The position numbers were made by a program, and so were the translations under genes. 64,000 bases of DNA from positions 1-64,000 of the forward strand of contig NZ_JBJQOQ010000020.1 of the NCBI RefSeq assembly GCF_046036945.1. Direction: 5' to 3'. Source of the DNA: Brevibacillus_C sp046036945 (GTDB lineage: Bacteria; Bacillota; Bacilli; Brevibacillales; Brevibacillaceae). Shown here one piece after another: positions 34,138 to 43,029 of the stretch. The notes beneath the pieces were generated by a model. That model was not told the origin of the DNA. It did no database searches and worked only from the letters and a program-made list of their open reading frames with translations. Numbering within the stretch: position 1 is the first letter of the stretch; the number at the start of each line of letters is the position of its first letter.

Positions 34138-35424
34138 ATGGCTGATCAAGAGTGGAAATTGGAAACTATCGCCCTGCACGGCGGACAAGAGGCCGATCCT
34201 ACTACCGGTTCGCTGGCTGTCCCTATCTATCAGACCTCATCATACGTATTTCGCGATGCGGAGCATGCCGCCAACCTGTTCGCTTTAAAAGAGTTTGGCA
34301 ACATCTACACACGCATCATGAATCCGACACAAGATGTGTTTGAAAAGCGTGTCGCCCTGCTCGAAGGGGGCGTGGGAGCGCTGGCTACCGCTTCCGGCCA
34401 GGCTGCCATCACGTTTTCGATCCTCAACATCGCCGGGGCAGGCGACGAGATCGTTTCATCCAGCAGCTTATACGGCGGAACTTACAACCTGTTTGCCCAC
34501 ACGCTGCCGAAGATGGGGGTAAAATTCCACTTTGTCGATCAATCCAACCCTGAGAACTTCCGGGCCAAGATCAACGAGAAAACCAAAGCCCTGTTCTGCG
34601 AAACGATCGGCAACCCCCGGATCGACGTCGCTGATCTGGAAGCCATCGCCAAGATCGCCCACGAGCACGGAATCCCGCTGATCGTCGACAACACATTTGC
34701 TTCTCCGATCCTCTGCCGGCCATTTGAACACGGCGCTGACATCGTCGTCCATTCCACGACAAAGTTTATCGGCGGACACGGCACATCCATCGGAGGCATC
34801 ATCGTCGACTCCGGCAAGTTTGATTGGAATAACGGAAAGTTTCCCGGCTTGACCACTCCCGACCCAAGCTATCACGGCGTCGTCTATACGGAAGCAGTCG
34901 GCAATCTGGCCTACATCATCAAAGCCCGCGTCCAGCTTCAGCGCGACATTGGCGCAACGCTTTCGCCGTTCAACTCCTTCCTGTTCCTGCAAGGTCTGGA
35001 AACCCTGCACCTGCGGATGGAGCGGCACAGCCAAAACGCGCTGGCGGTAGCCAAGTTCCTCTCCGACCACCCGCTGGTCAGCTGGGTGAATTACCCTGGT
35101 CTGGAGACAGACTCACAGCATCAACTGGCGAGGAAATACCTGCCGAAAGGACAAGGAGCCATCCTGACGTTCGGGATCAAGGGCGGAGTTGCCCAGGGCA
35201 GCAAGCTGATCGAATCTGTCAAGCTGTTCTCCCACCTGGCCAACGTCGGTGATTCCAAGTCGCTAATCATCCATCCGGCCAGCACTACCCATCAACAGCT
35301 CACGGAAGAAGAACAGCGCCAATCCGGAGTATTGCCCGAGATGATCCGCTTGTCGATCGGCACAGAGGCGATTGAGGACATCCTGGCTGATCTGGATCAG
35401 GCTTTGAAGACGGCAGTAAGGTAA
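34138..35424 (+). CDS. metY: O-acetylhomoserine sulfhydrylase / aminocarboxypropyltransferase MetY
   Basis: This is a 428-residue PLP enzyme of the Cys/Met metabolism family. It makes homocysteine from O-acetylhomoserine and sulfide. The opening ETIALHGGQEADPTTG, YTRIMNPT, and the PLP lysine in HSTTKFIGGHG (about residue 207) are present, as is the C-terminal SIGTEAIEDILADL. The length (about 430) favours MetY over cystathionine gamma-synthases (about 380). GGAGAG precedes the ATG. It is under SAM-I control and is monocistronic. Confidence 0.96.
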   Translation: MADQEWKLETIALHGGQEADPTTGSLAVPIYQTSSYVFRDAEHAANLFALKEFGNIYTRIMNPTQDVFEKRVALLEGGVGALATASGQAAITFSILNIAGAGDEIVSSSSLYGGTYNLFAHTLPKMGVKFHFVDQSNPENFRAKINEKTKALFCETIGNPRIDVADLEAIAKIAHEHGIPLIVDNTFASPILCRPFEHGADIVVHSTTKFIGGHGTSIGGIIVDSGKFDWNNGKFPGLTTPDPSYHGVVYTEAVGNLAYIIKARVQLQRDIGATLSPFNSFLFLQGLETLHLRMERHSQNALAVAKFLSDHPLVSWVNYPGLETDSQHQLARKYLPKGQGAILTFGIKGGVAQGSKLIESVKLFSHLANVGDSKSLIIHPASTTHQQLTEEEQRQSGVLPEMIRLSIGTEAIEDILADLDQALKTAVR

Positions 35425-35440
35425 AGAACGCTTACTCGTA

Positions 35441-35482
35441 AAAACAGTCCGTCTAACCGACAATGGTTAAACGGACTGTTTT
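35441..35482. terminator. bidirectional terminator after metY
   Basis: A long stem pairs 35441-35452 with 35471-35482, with an inner AACC/GGTT pair. A and T runs flank it, so it can also stop the convergent matrix operon. Confidence 0.9.
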
Positions 35483-36273
35483 CACTTTCCTGTGTTCGAG
35501 CGGCTCCCCTTTGCCGCCACTCGAAAAGTTTTTTTACCCAGAACCCTGTCCCCATCATAGATGACCGCTGCATACTCTCCCGCCGGATATGAACCGCTAA
35601 ATTCTGCCTTGTAGTAATTCCCTTCCTTTTTCAGCGTTCCATCGTTTAACTGAAAGAGATATGTTTGCGTCTGTTCTCCCTCCGCAGGTCCTGTTACCTT
35701 TAACATGATGTTGGTTCCGTTCACAGAAAAAGAAATTGGTGTGGTCGAACCCTGTTGGTGACTAAACTGATCGTTTCCAAACGGCGGCAAGAACAGGTTC
35801 TCTTTCGGCAATAATGGTTCAGCCTGAAAAACCAACGCTGCCTTTGTCATTAGCCCTTGATATTCATTTCCCATCTCGGCAGGAAGTGTGGCAGTGAAAA
35901 CGAGTGAATCGCTTTTAAACACGTCAATTTCACCAATTGGCAGCTGTTTCAAATCTGTCAATAATCCTTGATAACGTATGCCGGACTGATCAGCTATCGT
36001 CAACTGCAACAGGTTATAAAGCGCCTTTGAACCATTTTCCCAGTTAGCGGTTACCGTATAGGCAAATTCCGTATTGCTGTCGTTGTTCACATGAATGGTT
36101 GACTTTACACTGTCCCCGGGTTTTAGATCCTTTACGCTTAAAAAGCCGTTCCCCGGATTCGTTGAAATGTCTATCCGGTATTCCGCAGGTGTCGCGCTTG
36201 TCTCCCCGAATGGCAAATAAACGGCTGCCATACAACATAAACAAATAGCGATCAGCAAACCATCCCATTTCAT
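35482..36273 (-). CDS. secreted protein of the TasA operon, unknown function
   Basis: This is a 263-residue exported protein. A signal peptide covers about residues 1-28. The mature region begins with YRIDISTNPGNGFLSVKDLKPGDS and VKSTIHVNNDSNTEFAYTVT, the pattern of the beta-sandwich in camelysin/TasA-like proteins (signal for addition of strands, LKPGD). The C-terminal part (about 175-250) is another beta domain. It lies last in the TapA-SipW-TasA-like operon, after an intercistronic hairpin. It may be a minor fibre component, an anchor or a chaperone; the family is not certain. Confidence 0.75.
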   Translation of the reverse strand: MKWDGLLIAICLCCMAAVYLPFGETSATPAEYRIDISTNPGNGFLSVKDLKPGDSVKSTIHVNNDSNTEFAYTVTANWENGSKALYNLLQLTIADQSGIRYQGLLTDLKQLPIGEIDVFKSDSLVFTATLPAEMGNEYQGLMTKAALVFQAEPLLPKENLFLPPFGNDQFSHQQGSTTPISFSVNGTNIMLKVTGPAEGEQTQTYLFQLNDGTLKKEGNYYKAEFSGSYPAGEYAAVIYDGDRVLGKKTFRVAAKGSRSNTGK

Positions 36274-36323
36274 GACTTCTCCCTCGCATTCCGGATGTGC
36301 CTTTCATCCAGCATTGACAGGAA

Positions 36324-36345
36324 GGCGGAGGAAAATCCCTCCGCC
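36324..36345 (-). terminator. intercistronic hairpin downstream of tasA
   Basis: GGCGGAGG (36324-36331) pairs with CCTCCGCC (36338-36345) across six bases. No T run follows on the minus strand, so this is more likely a processing or partial-attenuation hairpin. It could leave more tasA transcript than transcript of the following gene. Confidence 0.45.
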
Positions 36346-36362
36346 CCTATACTCTTCTTTTT

Positions 36363-37058
36363 TTAGTTAGTCGGCTCCCAGTTGCCGCCACCGCTGCCGG
36401 GGGTGCCGTTCGACAGGTTGTCTTTGTTATACAACGTGCCGTCTTCTTGCACGGCGGTGAATTTCACGTCGAAAGGTGCCTGGGCTCCTTGCAAGTAGTT
36501 TTGGTCTTCACCGTTGTCGCGGAACACGATCTTATATGTCACATTCCGGGTGCTGCTGACAGGGATATTGCCGATCATATATCCATCCAGCGTAGTAGTA
36601 ACGTTCCCCTCCGCATCTTTGATTTGATGTGATTTGGAGGCTGTTTTCTCTGCCAGATCTTTTAGGCTGATCTCAGTTCCACCGTTTAGGCCAGCGATTA
36701 AGTCTTGGCCGTTAAACTTCAGTTCCGTAAAGATCAGGTGTTCGTCAAAACCCTTTCCATCCGATTCGTTAGATGTCACTTCCATCAACACATTGAACGG
36801 AAGCGTTCCGTGGTTGTTGAGCGACCAGGCGGGCTCCTGGTTTACGAAAGTCGCATTCAGCAGGTCACCAGGCTTGAAGTTGTTAATTGTAAATCTTTCG
36901 AGGTAGGCGGTACCCGGTCTCAGTACAACAGTGCCATTCGTAAACTCGTTATGAGAGGTCGAGTCTGAACTGAAGTAAGCAAATGTACCTCCCAGTGCAG
37001 CGGTTGCGCCGACAGCCATAGTGGCCATGGCCAAGGTTAATTTTGTTTTAATGCTCAT
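36363..37058 (-). CDS. tasA: TasA/camelysin-family fibre protein
   Basis: This is a 231-residue secreted protein of the TasA/CotN/camelysin family, the main amyloid-like fibre of biofilm matrices in Bacillus. The signal peptide (TLAMATMAVGATAALGG) is followed by FAYFSSDSTSHNEFTNGT, the hallmark cleavage and first-strand region processed by SipW. Then come FKPGDLL and a beta-sandwich with NVLMEVTS and TYKIVFRDNG. The start is ATG 37058, nine bases after GGAGG; ATG 37067 abuts that site. A C-terminal Gly-rich tail ends in NWEPTN. It lies directly after sipW. Confidence 0.9.
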   Translation of the reverse strand: MSIKTKLTLAMATMAVGATAALGGTFAYFSSDSTSHNEFTNGTVVLRPGTAYLERFTINNFKPGDLLNATFVNQEPAWSLNNHGTLPFNVLMEVTSNESDGKGFDEHLIFTELKFNGQDLIAGLNGGTEISLKDLAEKTASKSHQIKDAEGNVTTTLDGYMIGNIPVSSTRNVTYKIVFRDNGEDQNYLQGAQAPFDVKFTAVQEDGTLYNKDNLSNGTPGSGGGNWEPTN

Positions 37059-37163
37059 GTGTGACATCCTCCTTATTTTCCCTCTTTTGGGGTTTGTTTA
37101 TTTTTTGAACTTCCCTTCAAAATCAGATGATAATGGCAGAGAAGTGATCAAATAGATTGGTTA

Positions 37164-37721
37164 TTACGAATTTTTTGTTAATGATTTTTCCTGTTCCCAG
37201 CGGGACAACGTACGCCAGATGACGAATATTTGCGAAATGACCAGAAACAGACCAGGCACGATCAGCATGAGCGCAATGCCTTCTTTTGACTGTAGAAAGG
37301 AAAGCGCATAACCTGCGTAAGGAATCGTGATATCTTCATATTTGGCTACTACATTGTTGGCCGGGATCGGTCTGGGGTCTGGAGAGGTGTTGTTGTCACC
37401 TTTGGTGATGTATTCAAGCTGTGCTCCCGTCTGCCTGACCTCTTTAATCCGGTGGGTTATTAACATCCCCGGTTTAAACGGCGATTCATACGTTACAACA
37501 TCACCCACTTTCAAATTTGTTGGATCTTGGATGGGTTTGACTGCTATGATTGATCCGGTTTGAATGATGGGTTCCATCGACCCCGACAGGACCGTCATCA
37601 ACTGATAGCCAAACAGCTTCGGCGTACCCCCGGAAATCCTGGATGATACCGTAAAGAACGTGGACACAATCAGAAGCAATGTCAATACAATCGTGACGGC
37701 CCGGCTGATCGTTTTCTTCAT
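37164..37721 (-). CDS. sipW: SipW-type (ER-type) signal peptidase I
   Basis: This is a 185-residue membrane signal peptidase of the S26B group. The catalytic Ser lies in VLSGSMEP (about residue 48), and the ER-type His replaces the usual Lys in MLITHRI (about residue 90). The C-terminal helix (about 150-172) anchors it. SipW processes TasA and TapA in Bacillus. It sits between the TapA-like gene and tasA, 105 bp before tasA. Confidence 0.95.
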   Translation of the reverse strand: MKKTISRAVTIVLTLLLIVSTFFTVSSRISGGTPKLFGYQLMTVLSGSMEPIIQTGSIIAVKPIQDPTNLKVGDVVTYESPFKPGMLITHRIKEVRQTGAQLEYITKGDNNTSPDPRPIPANNVVAKYEDITIPYAGYALSFLQSKEGIALMLIVPGLFLVISQIFVIWRTLSRWEQEKSLTKNS

Positions 37722-37747
37722 CGAAAACCCTCTTTTCTAAAAGTTTC

Positions 37748-39140
37748 TTATGAGTCTAGGTCAGCATCGTTATGGTCGGCGTCATCTCCACCATCATTAC
37801 TTGATGACTCAGAGTCATCGGACTCTTCTGATGCCGATTGATCTTTCTCATTGGATGTTGCTTCCTCTGTCGTCTCCTTTTCGGAAGGCTTTTCCTTTTC
37901 TTCCTTCAGGGAATCTCCTGAATTTGGCGAAGCTGTTTCCTTATCTGATGACGGCTCTTCAATGGACGGCGCCTCTTCCTCTACGGCTGGCGGATGTTCT
38001 TCGGCAGGTGAAGTCGGCTCTTCCTCTACTGGCGGCTGTTCCTCGGCAGGTATAGTCGGCTCTTCCTCTACTGGCGGCTGTTCCTCGGCAGGTATAGTCG
38101 GCTCTTCCTTTGCTGGCGAATGTCCTTCAGCAGGTACAGTCGGCTCTTCCTCCGCTGGCGGCTGTTCCTCAGCAGGTACAGTAGTCGGCTCTTCCTCCGC
38201 TGGCGGCTGTTCCTCAGCAGGTACAGTCGGCTCTTCCTCTGCCGNTTGCTGGCGAATGTCCTTCAGCAGGTACAGTCGGCTCTTCCTCCGCTGGCGGCTG
38301 TTCCTCAGCAGGTACAGTAGTCGGCTCTTCCTCCGCTGGCGGCTGTTCCTCAGCAGGTACAGTCGGCTCTTCCTCTGCCGGTTGTTGTTCCTCAGCAGGT
38401 ACAGTCGGTTCTTCTTCTGCCGGCTGTTGTTCCTCGGTGGGCACAGGCTGCTGCAGCTTTAGAGCTTCTTCTGCAGCTTTGATTGCCTCTCGCAATTCTT
38501 CCTTGTAATCCTTGACTCTTTCAACCGCTTCCGCCGCGCTGTCGGCGTACCCTTGTGCTTTTTCGGCGGAATCTTTTGCCCTTTCATATGCTGCTTGTAT
38601 ATAGTCCAGCATTTCTTCAGCTAAACTCACGTTGTACTTTGCCAGGTTCAGTTGAATGTCTAGAACAACCGATCCTTCTTGAAGCTGATCCAACTCATTC
38701 CTTTTGGCGTCCACTTCACGTTCTGCTTGCCGGACGTACTCTTCCAGCCTAGATACGATGTCGGATGCCAATTCTGCTTCCATAGCTGCTTTTTTGGCGA
38801 TCAGAGATATGCCGCTCGAAGCATCTGCAAATTCTTCAAGGGTCGTTGCCCGCTTGCTGTCTCTTACTATTTCCTGGGCTGTCTCATCGAGATCTCTAGC
38901 CCTTTCACATGCTGCAGAAGCATCATCGGTTAAATCATTCACTCTTCCTGGAAAGACAAACGCTGCAGAAAACGATCCTTGCATTTGAGTTTGATCGATA
39001 AACAATGCGTGAGTCGGTGTATTAATCTGCATGGCTGCAACCGAGATAATCATCGAGGCCAAACTCGTTATATGAGCGACACGATATGCGATTATTCGTC
39101 GTCTGTGTTTCTTGATTCGCGCTGAACGTTTACGTCGCAT
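37748..39140 (-). CDS. TapA-like matrix assembly protein with Glu/Pro repeats (interrupted by an N in the assembly)
   Basis: As assembled the frame breaks at an N at 38245. The 135 bp at 38110-38244 are repeated exactly at 38246-38380. Removing one copy plus the N gives an unbroken frame of 419 codons, so a scaffold join is the likely cause. The protein starts with a very basic cytoplasmic stretch and a membrane helix (about residues 22-42). The camelysin/TapA-like HALFIDQTQMQGSF (SipW-type cleavage region) and a helical coiled-coil domain (about 60-225) follow. Then come PAEEQPPAEEEPT-type repeats and an acidic tail. Position before sipW-tasA and the tail style match Bacillus TapA. The true repeat number is uncertain. 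Confidence 0.75.
38110..38380. repeat. exact 135-bp duplication flanking an ambiguous base
   Basis: 38110-38244 and 38246-38380 are identical over all 135 bases, with a single N at 38245 between them. Both lie in a coding repeat region. An exact copy with a join character in between is typical of two contig ends that overlap but were not merged. Confidence 0.9.
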
Positions 39141-39154
39141 TTATGTGCCCCCTT

Positions 39155-39490
39155 TTACTGAATGCCGCTGTAAAATCCCTTGACGATTGTTATTGTACAT
39201 TGTTCGCAATGTTCTAACTTCCACTGCTGGAATGAAATCAGGGTGCTATGAATCTGATAGGCCCTCCTACTTGAGTAGGAGAGAATCGTCATGCTAACGG
39301 TAAGACCCTGCCTTATTTGGCAGGGTCTTCGAAATGTATAGCCTTTCTTTTGGAAAACATTATAACCGGCTTGAGGAGTAACCACCTTTACATGCGTAAT
39401 GTCTTTTCGGCAGTACGGACAAATCCAGCGGTTCGCAGGATTGCTCCCAAATGAAGTCCTGCGGCAGCGGTCGCATCTCTTTTGAAACAC
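39155..39490 (-). CDS. small zinc-ribbon protein
   Basis: This is a reading frame of up to 111 residues starting at GTG 39490, eight bases after GGGAGG. The N-terminal 30 residues form a zinc ribbon: CDRCRR, then ICPYCRKDI. The rest is not recognisable, and it is coded partly by a perfect 10-bp hairpin (39302-39328). The functional protein may therefore be shorter and followed by a hairpin, with a frameshift or read-through in this copy. It lies between the HD-GYP-like gene and the TapA-like gene. Confidence 0.5.
   Translation of the reverse strand: MFQKRCDRCRRTSFGSNPANRWICPYCRKDITHVKVVTPQAGYNVFQKKGYTFRRPCQIRQGLTVSMTILSYSSRRAYQIHSTLISFQQWKLEHCEQCTITIVKGFYSGIQ
39192..39212 (-). promoter_or_regulatory. 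perfect inverted repeat overlapping a -10-like site before the TapA-like gene
   Basis: ACATTG-TTCG-CAATGT (39197-39212) is a perfect dyad. A minus-strand TACAAT (39192-39197) directly adjoins it, about 52 bases before the start codon. This arrangement suits a repressor operator on a promoter. No family-specific consensus is recognised. Confidence 0.45.
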
Positions 39491-39591
39491 CCTATTTTCC
39501 TCCCGTTCCGACTTTATCTGCTAGCATATCAAATGGGAGGGAAAGCCACATCACCTGGGAGTCTGGCATTTCTCCTCCCCGGGAGTGATTT

Positions 39592-40746
39592 TCAACCGAC
39601 CAGCGGAGAGGCTTTCGTCCTGGTTTGGCTTTTATCGTACAGTTCAAGTGCATCTCGCAGCGATTCTACCACTTTTGGATCAAATGCAGTTCCTGCCATC
39701 GATTCAATTTCCGACATTGCCTTATCAAAAGAAAAAGCTTCACGGTAAGCACGCGGACTCGTCATCGCGATGAAACATTCTACGACCCCGAGTATCTGGG
39801 CCAGTCGCGGAATCTCCTCCCCTTTTAGCTGACAGGGATAGCCGGTTCCATCATACCTTTCGTGGTGGGCCTGAAGCGCTTCCCTCACACGCTTGAGGGA
39901 TGAGTCGCTTCCCAACAGACTCCGTCCAATATAGCAATGTTCTTTCACCAGCTGGTATTCGTAGAGGGTCAGTTTGTCTGGCTTGTCAAATACATAGTCG
40001 GGCCACTCAATTCGGCTGATGAAGTGAAGCAAGGAGAGAAGTTGAATTTCCCAATACTCCACCCGATCATTGGGAAAATAACTCATCATCCGTTTCATCA
40101 GACCTGTCGACAGAACGATTTCCTTGCTGGAAATTCGGGACTTTCGTTCCACGATCGGAATCAGCGTTTGCAGCAGTCTGATCAAATACTCCTTGTTTTG
40201 CTCTTCCCCTTTCTGTAAGAAGCTTTTTTTTAGGGAAGCGCTGTACGTCATGATGATCCAGCCAAGCAATAAACTTCCGGCATAGAGAAACAAACGGCTG
40301 ATTAACAGAGCATACATGCTGTCGCCCGGTCCCATTTGCGAGAAATCAACGATAATAAAAAGTCCGGCCAATAAAAAGGCGAATATTCCCCAAATGGTAA
40401 ATAATTGCCTGTTTTGAAACAAACTGATCATAATAGGATAAAAGAGCAGGATGATCCAGACCTCCTGATAGTCCATCGGATTGTAAATGACGAAAAAAGT
40501 GTCTCCAAGCAGAATGAAAAAAGCTGTAATATGCGGTGAATATAGCTGACCTATGGAAAAAAAACGATGCATCAGATATAGTGTCCACAGAACGATTGCA
40601 CTTAGGCTAATGCCAACGGTTTTTTCCGGAACTCCGTTATCACTGTATGCCGCATAAATGAATACTGACAAAAGATGGATGGATACAACAATCCCCACCC
40701 AAAAAATAAAACGATCCGCCAGATGTTTTAACGTCCTATTCACCAA
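39592..40746 (-). CDS. membrane protein with degenerate HD-GYP domain
   Basis: This protein of about 384 residues has six N-terminal membrane helices (about 15-190) and a cytoplasmic HD-GYP-type domain (about 200-370). The motif HHERYDGTGYP and the helical EHCYIGRSLL are retained. The catalytic HD is changed: LLHFISR stands where LLHDIGK is usual, and the later metal Asp region reads VVECFIAM instead of VADVFDAL. It therefore probably does not hydrolyse cyclic di-GMP and may instead bind it or act as a scaffold. The start TTG 40746 is nine bases after GGAGG; ATG 40755 abuts the site. It follows the response regulator by 31 bp. Confidence 0.82.
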   Translation of the reverse strand: MVNRTLKHLADRFIFWVGIVVSIHLLSVFIYAAYSDNGVPEKTVGISLSAIVLWTLYLMHRFFSIGQLYSPHITAFFILLGDTFFVIYNPMDYQEVWIILLFYPIMISLFQNRQLFTIWGIFAFLLAGLFIIVDFSQMGPGDSMYALLISRLFLYAGSLLLGWIIMTYSASLKKSFLQKGEEQNKEYLIRLLQTLIPIVERKSRISSKEIVLSTGLMKRMMSYFPNDRVEYWEIQLLSLLHFISRIEWPDYVFDKPDKLTLYEYQLVKEHCYIGRSLLGSDSSLKRVREALQAHHERYDGTGYPCQLKGEEIPRLAQILGVVECFIAMTSPRAYREAFSFDKAMSEIESMAGTAFDPKVVESLRDALELYDKSQTRTKASPLVG

Positions 40747-40777
40747 AATTTCCATCCTCCGCGCTTGTTTGTTGTTC

Positions 40778-41410
40778 TCAGGTTCTCACCTGAACAAACC
40801 CCTTTTTGAGGGCATACAAAACAGCTTGTGAACGATTTGGTTGTCCGGTTTTACGCAAAATGCTGCTCACGTGGGTCTTCACGGTGGCTTCGGAAATATA
40901 CAGTTTTTGGGCGATCTCCTGATTGCTGTAATTCTCTACGATCAATTGAAAAATCTCTTGTTCCCGCTCAGTCAGCATGAGCCTCTCTTCCGCCTCGTGC
41001 TTTTTTCGATCCAGCTTGGGTTGGAAGCAGGAATACCCCATGGCGACCATCTCCATGGCACCCAAAATTTGCTCCGGGAGAGTATCTTTCATAATGTAGC
41101 CGTCGATGCCGGATTCGAGTGCGCGAAATTTGTCTTCACTCTCATCGAACGCCGTCAATATCACAATTTTTACGTCCGGCAAACGTTCTTTTAGCTGTTC
41201 GCAGCTGTCGATAATCGACGGGCCGGGCATCTTCAAATCGGAGAGGATGATATCCGGCTTCTCCTTCCACGCCTGGCTCAGCAATTCATCTCCATTTGAC
41301 GCCTCGCCTACGACTGTAAATCGCGATGAGCCTTCCACAATCATTTTCATGCCCTCTCTGACGATCTGGTGGTCATCTGCAAGCAACAAACGAACGTTAG
41401 ACATACACAT
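40778..41410 (-). CDS. NarL/FixJ-family response regulator
   Basis: This is a 210-residue two-component regulator. The receiver domain (about residues 3-120) has the acidic pair DD at LLADDHQ, the phosphorylation site in ILSDLKMPG (about 56), and the Lys of IMKDT. A C-terminal LuxR-type HTH (LTEREQEIFQLIVENYSNQEIAQ, about 145-205) binds DNA. It overlaps the kinase gene by 14 bp, so they are a pair. Targets are unknown; the neighbouring matrix operon is an obvious candidate. Confidence 0.94.
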   Translation of the reverse strand: MCMSNVRLLLADDHQIVREGMKMIVEGSSRFTVVGEASNGDELLSQAWKEKPDIILSDLKMPGPSIIDSCEQLKERLPDVKIVILTAFDESEDKFRALESGIDGYIMKDTLPEQILGAMEMVAMGYSCFQPKLDRKKHEAEERLMLTEREQEIFQLIVENYSNQEIAQKLYISEATVKTHVSSILRKTGQPNRSQAVLYALKKGFVQVRT

Positions 41411-42956
41411 CTCTACTCCCTCTCGGTATGATCGCGGATACCACAGTACCCTTCCCGAGTTCTGAACGGATCGTCAACGCCCCGCCCGCCCGGTTGATTC
41501 TCTCTTCCATCCCTACAAGCCCGAAGCTTCCTGATTTTCGCTGTTCCTTCTCCGAATCAAAGCCGATACCGTCATCTCTGATCTTGACCGTCCACTGAAC
41601 GGATGAGACCTCCAGATCGACATGAATTTCTTTCGCCTGCGCGTGTTTCAACACATTGGAGACCGCCTCTTCGACAAAGCGGTAAATCGCTTCCTCGACA
41701 GCGATATTCTCCGCAACGGCCCGCCCCTTGGGGTCATAATGCAGCCTGATTTCGCTTCCGTCAGTCAGTCTGTCCAAAAGCTGCCTGACCGCATCGAATA
41801 AATGGCTGTCCTCGCGGTTATAGCGAAGATGCTGAATGTACCGCCTCACTTCCAAATGACAATCCTGCACCTTTCTCTCCACCTGCCTGATCAACCCTGT
41901 TATCTGCTCACTGTCGCTTCGGGAGAGTTGCTGCTTGATTCGAAAGATTTGCGTAGACAGGAAGAACAGCTGTTGTGCCAAACCGTCGTGCATATCCTGA
42001 GCCATTCTTTTTCGCATGTCTGCATCCAGCGCTGCGGCTATTTCACGGCGCAGCCTCAGCTGATGCCCCTGATTCAACACAGCGCTTGCCAGCAGCTGCA
42101 AGAACAGTTGGGAAAATCGATGCGGCGCTGTTCCCCCTTTCACCTCGAACAGAATAACCGCCTGCGTGATTCCTCTGCTTACAAGCGGAAACAGGAACAT
42201 CGTCTTTACACATCCTGTATAATCAGTCAATGGCAAGGCACACGGCCGCCTGATGGACATCTTACCGTCTGCAAGCAAGCATGTTAGGTAGTGTTGCTTT
42301 AAGAAATCTCTTTTTTCTTCAATTTCCCCTGTCCAACAGAGATAAGCCCGGTCTACAGCGTATATTCTCTCTACCGTTCTTTCCGTCAGGGAACTTAATT
42401 CGGACAGGCTGTCTACAAGCGGAAGTCTCTTTTGAATTTGCAAAATCATGACCAATCTGCGATATATCGTATGGCCGTACTTCACCAGGTAACCGGAAAC
42501 AAGAAACAGGGCGACACAAATCGATAACTGGAAGATAAAGTAGAGCAGCTGAAGCGAAGCAGATGACAATTCGTAACGGCTGACGAATACGTGGGGAATA
42601 ATCAGGCAGCTGATAAAATAAGCAGCGATGATGAGTAAGTAGGCCTTTCCCCATACATACGTTCCCAACCAGCAGAGAGAAGTATAGGCATAAGGCAGAA
42701 ACGGACTGAGCCACCGACCGGTTTGGGAAATCAACACGACATTGAAGGCCAGATCCGTCATGATGAGGAGAATTCTACTGCGTTTGGGAATTGGGTAAAA
42801 CATCAGCAGCGTATAGATGACATTGATTCCGATCAAAACGAGAAGAAAGGGATACTCTTCTACAACCGTTCTGGTATAAAACAAAAATGCGGACAACAAG
42901 GCAAACCAGCGAAAAATGAAAATGTAAAACCGCACATCCTGTAAGATTCTCAGCAT
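41397..42956 (-). CDS. NarX/DegS-type membrane sensor histidine kinase
   Basis: This is a 519-residue kinase. About six membrane helices span residues 10-165, a GAF-like linker domain follows (about 185-290), then HisKA_3 with the phospho-His in MAQDMHDGLAQQL (about 315), and a HATPase_c domain with EEAVSNVLKHA and DDGIGFD. The class phosphorylates NarL-type regulators such as its overlapping partner. A promoter is seen at 43001-43029. The signal is unknown. Confidence 0.93.
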   Translation of the reverse strand: MLRILQDVRFYIFIFRWFALLSAFLFYTRTVVEEYPFLLVLIGINVIYTLLMFYPIPKRSRILLIMTDLAFNVVLISQTGRWLSPFLPYAYTSLCWLGTYVWGKAYLLIIAAYFISCLIIPHVFVSRYELSSASLQLLYFIFQLSICVALFLVSGYLVKYGHTIYRRLVMILQIQKRLPLVDSLSELSSLTERTVERIYAVDRAYLCWTGEIEEKRDFLKQHYLTCLLADGKMSIRRPCALPLTDYTGCVKTMFLFPLVSRGITQAVILFEVKGGTAPHRFSQLFLQLLASAVLNQGHQLRLRREIAAALDADMRKRMAQDMHDGLAQQLFFLSTQIFRIKQQLSRSDSEQITGLIRQVERKVQDCHLEVRRYIQHLRYNREDSHLFDAVRQLLDRLTDGSEIRLHYDPKGRAVAENIAVEEAIYRFVEEAVSNVLKHAQAKEIHVDLEVSSVQWTVKIRDDGIGFDSEKEQRKSGSFGLVGMEERINRAGGALTIRSELGKGTVVSAIIPRGSRDVYV

Positions 42957-43000
42957 CCTTTCATCACCAGGACTCTACAAATATTCGGAAATTACCAACC

Positions 43001-43029
43001 ATACTACCCTATTGGCAAAACTATGACAA
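43001..43029 (-). promoter_or_regulatory. possible promoter of the kinase-regulator operon
   Basis: On the minus strand TTGTCA (43024-43029) and TAGTAT (43001-43006) are separated by 17 bp, 45 bases before the kinase ATG. The stretch 42957-43293 holds no gene; it contains this promoter and the citA terminator. Confidence 0.5.

Noticed and set aside
37850..38460. Ser-rich plus-strand frames in the repeat region
   Set aside because: They are the reverse reading of the Glu/Pro repeats of the TapA-like gene; the minus frame has the signal anchor, coiled coil and operon context.
39592..40746. Active cyclic di-GMP phosphodiesterase
   Set aside because: The HD catalytic pair and a later metal-binding Asp are replaced, although the GYP motif is kept.
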